From positions 1-7,462 of the forward strand of contig JAGNOM010000140.1 of assembly GCA_017990155.1 (NCBI GenBank): a stretch of DNA of 7,462 bases, given 5' to 3'. Below the pieces are notes generated by a model, which had not been told where the DNA came from, searched no databases, and saw only the letters and a list, made by a program, of their open reading frames with translations. A program made the translations under genes and the position numbers. Positions 6,979 to 7,462 of this stretch are shown piece by piece (positions within the stretch are counted from its first letter, which is position 1; each line of letters opens with the position of its first letter). This stretch comes from Propionivibrio sp. (GTDB taxonomy: Bacteria; Pseudomonadota; Gammaproteobacteria; Burkholderiales; Rhodocyclaceae).

Positions 6979-7066
6979 TACGGAGCTTTGTCTTGGAAAT
7001 GGCGCAAACGCCGATTATACGACGCGCGCGCGGGCGGCGCGCCATACAACCATGACGCAGCCGAGG
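6979..7066 (-). promoter_or_regulatory. Intergenic region with argS operon promoter (perfect TATAAT at 7014-7019)
   Basis: This 88-base gap between the transporter stop and argS contains, on the - strand, a perfect -10 hexamer TATAAT (7019-7014). A start of transcription near 7007 is predicted, giving a leader of about 29 bases. No good -35 box lies at 16-18 bases; the nearest candidate, TTGTAT (7049-7044), is 24 bases away, and there is no TGn extension. The spacer is nearly pure C/G: alternating CG at 7023-7032 and the 8-bp palindrome GGCGCGCC at 7036-7043. A short inverted repeat, GGCG-CAAA-CGCC (7001-7012), overlaps the predicted start point. No terminator for the upstream transporter gene is evident. 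The -10 call is firm as sequence; promoter activity is inferred. Confidence 0.65.
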
Positions 7067-7462
7067 TCAGGCGGGCGGGCTTTCAGCGGCGACGATCTGC
7101 GGCCGGATGCGCACGGCCCACATGACGCCGGCAATCAGCAGGCCGATGCCGAGCAGCGTCACCGGCTCCGGCCAGGCGCCGCGCAGGATGAAGGCATAGG
7201 TGAGCGCGGCCAGTGTTTCAAAGACGATCAGCTGTCCGGCGAGGGCTGTCGGCAGGCGCTGGCTCGATTCGTTCCAGCAGACCGTGCCGAGCCACGACGC
7301 GAAGAGACCGATGGCGACCATCAGGCCGACGAAAAACGCCGGGCGCGGCCCGAACGGCATGGCGAACGAACCGCCGCCGATTGTCATCGTCGTCCACAGC
7401 ATGGCGTAGCCGACCAGCGCCAGCGGCAGCGTGGCGATGCCTTGCGCCGTCGCCCAGGTGCG
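7067..7462 (-). CDS. DMT/EamA-like membrane transporter, C-terminal part, start beyond window edge
   Basis: The last 131 residues of an integral membrane protein of the drug/metabolite transporter superfamily are visible. The frame stays open to the right edge. An internal Met at 7402 is not the true start, because coding sequence of the same character (RTWATAQGIATLPLALVGY) continues upstream of it to base 7462. Four hydrophobic helices can be seen, at visible residues about 8-27, 41-62, 71-93 and 100-118. The segment LPTALAGQLIVFETLAALTYAF followed by LLGIGLLIAGVMWAVR resembles the last two helices of EamA-domain transporters and YtfF-like proteins. A short polar tail follows. Full-length members have about 300 residues and ten helices, so this is a bit under half. 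Substrate is unknown. It lies upstream of argS on the same strand, but an 88-base gap holding a promoter suggests separate transcription. Confidence 0.8.
   Translation of the reverse strand, partial: RTWATAQGIATLPLALVGYAMLWTTMTIGGGSFAMPFGPRPAFFVGLMVAIGLFASWLGTVCWNESSQRLPTALAGQLIVFETLAALTYAFILRGAWPEPVTLLGIGLLIAGVMWAVRIRPQIVAAESPPA

Noticed and set aside
7021..7043. C/G-rich hairpin upstream of argS as a terminator for the transporter gene
   Set aside because: Stem potential comes from alternating CG repeats. There is no T-run after it on the - strand and a -10 box follows directly.
5557..7125. Long + strand open frame (522 codons) opposite argS
   Set aside because: It mirrors argS almost completely. 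Its sequence is low-complexity Val/Leu/Ala/Arg-rich with no recognisable domain, as expected from the antisense of a high-GC gene with strong third-position bias.
7067..7402. A 111-residue stand-alone membrane protein starting at the ATG at 7402
   Set aside because: The same frame continues to the window edge with transporter-like sequence, and four helices alone are only the end of an EamA-type protein. It is annotated instead as a partial gene.
1..7462. Mobile elements, CRISPR arrays, tRNA or rRNA genes
   Set aside because: No transposase or integrase motif, direct-repeat array, tRNA-like cloverleaf or rRNA sequence was seen, and nearly all bases are in recognised coding genes.

Overview
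The window is dense, high-GC DNA with almost no intergenic space. Gene content and order suggest a betaproteobacterium. The run argS - SPOR-domain gene - dsbA - SDR on one strand is an order I associate with Rhodocyclales and relatives (for example Dechloromonas, Azoarcus or Accumulibacter-like genomes). This assignment is an inference from memory and synteny, not from a search. There are seven genes: two on the + strand at the left and five on the - strand at the right. The outer genes run off both edges.

Left block (+ strand, 1-3079). A 5'-truncated iron-containing alcohol dehydrogenase family gene closely resembles the regulatory protein ErcA of pseudomonads. One base after its stop comes a 723-residue cytoplasmic PAS-PAS-GGDEF-EAL protein, predicted to make and/or break cyclic di-GMP. 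In Pseudomonas, ErcA sits beside a PAS-type sensor histidine kinase (ErcS) and acts in control of alcohol (PQQ-ethanol) oxidation. Here the sensor partner carries a c-di-GMP output instead. This is the best candidate in the window for a little-described system: an ErcA-type protein paired with a c-di-GMP enzyme, perhaps coupling alcohol or aldehyde status to lifestyle control.

Right block (- strand, 6978 down to 3080). argS (arginyl-tRNA synthetase), an FtsN-like SPOR-domain membrane protein, dsbA (periplasmic disulfide oxidase) and a short-chain dehydrogenase follow each other with gaps of 22, 7 and 12 bases. They are probably one operon, driven by a promoter with a perfect TATAAT just upstream of argS. 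A DMT/EamA-type transporter lies upstream on the same strand and is cut by the right edge of the window.

The two blocks converge at 3079/3080 with no spacer: the two stop codons abut as the palindrome TGATCA. No intrinsic terminator is visible there. A perfect 26-bp palindrome lies inside the GGDEF-coding part of the c-di-GMP gene (2123-2148). No RNA genes, CRISPR arrays, insertion sequences or attachment sites were seen. There is no gene-free stretch over 300 bases; the longest is the 88-base gap upstream of argS.
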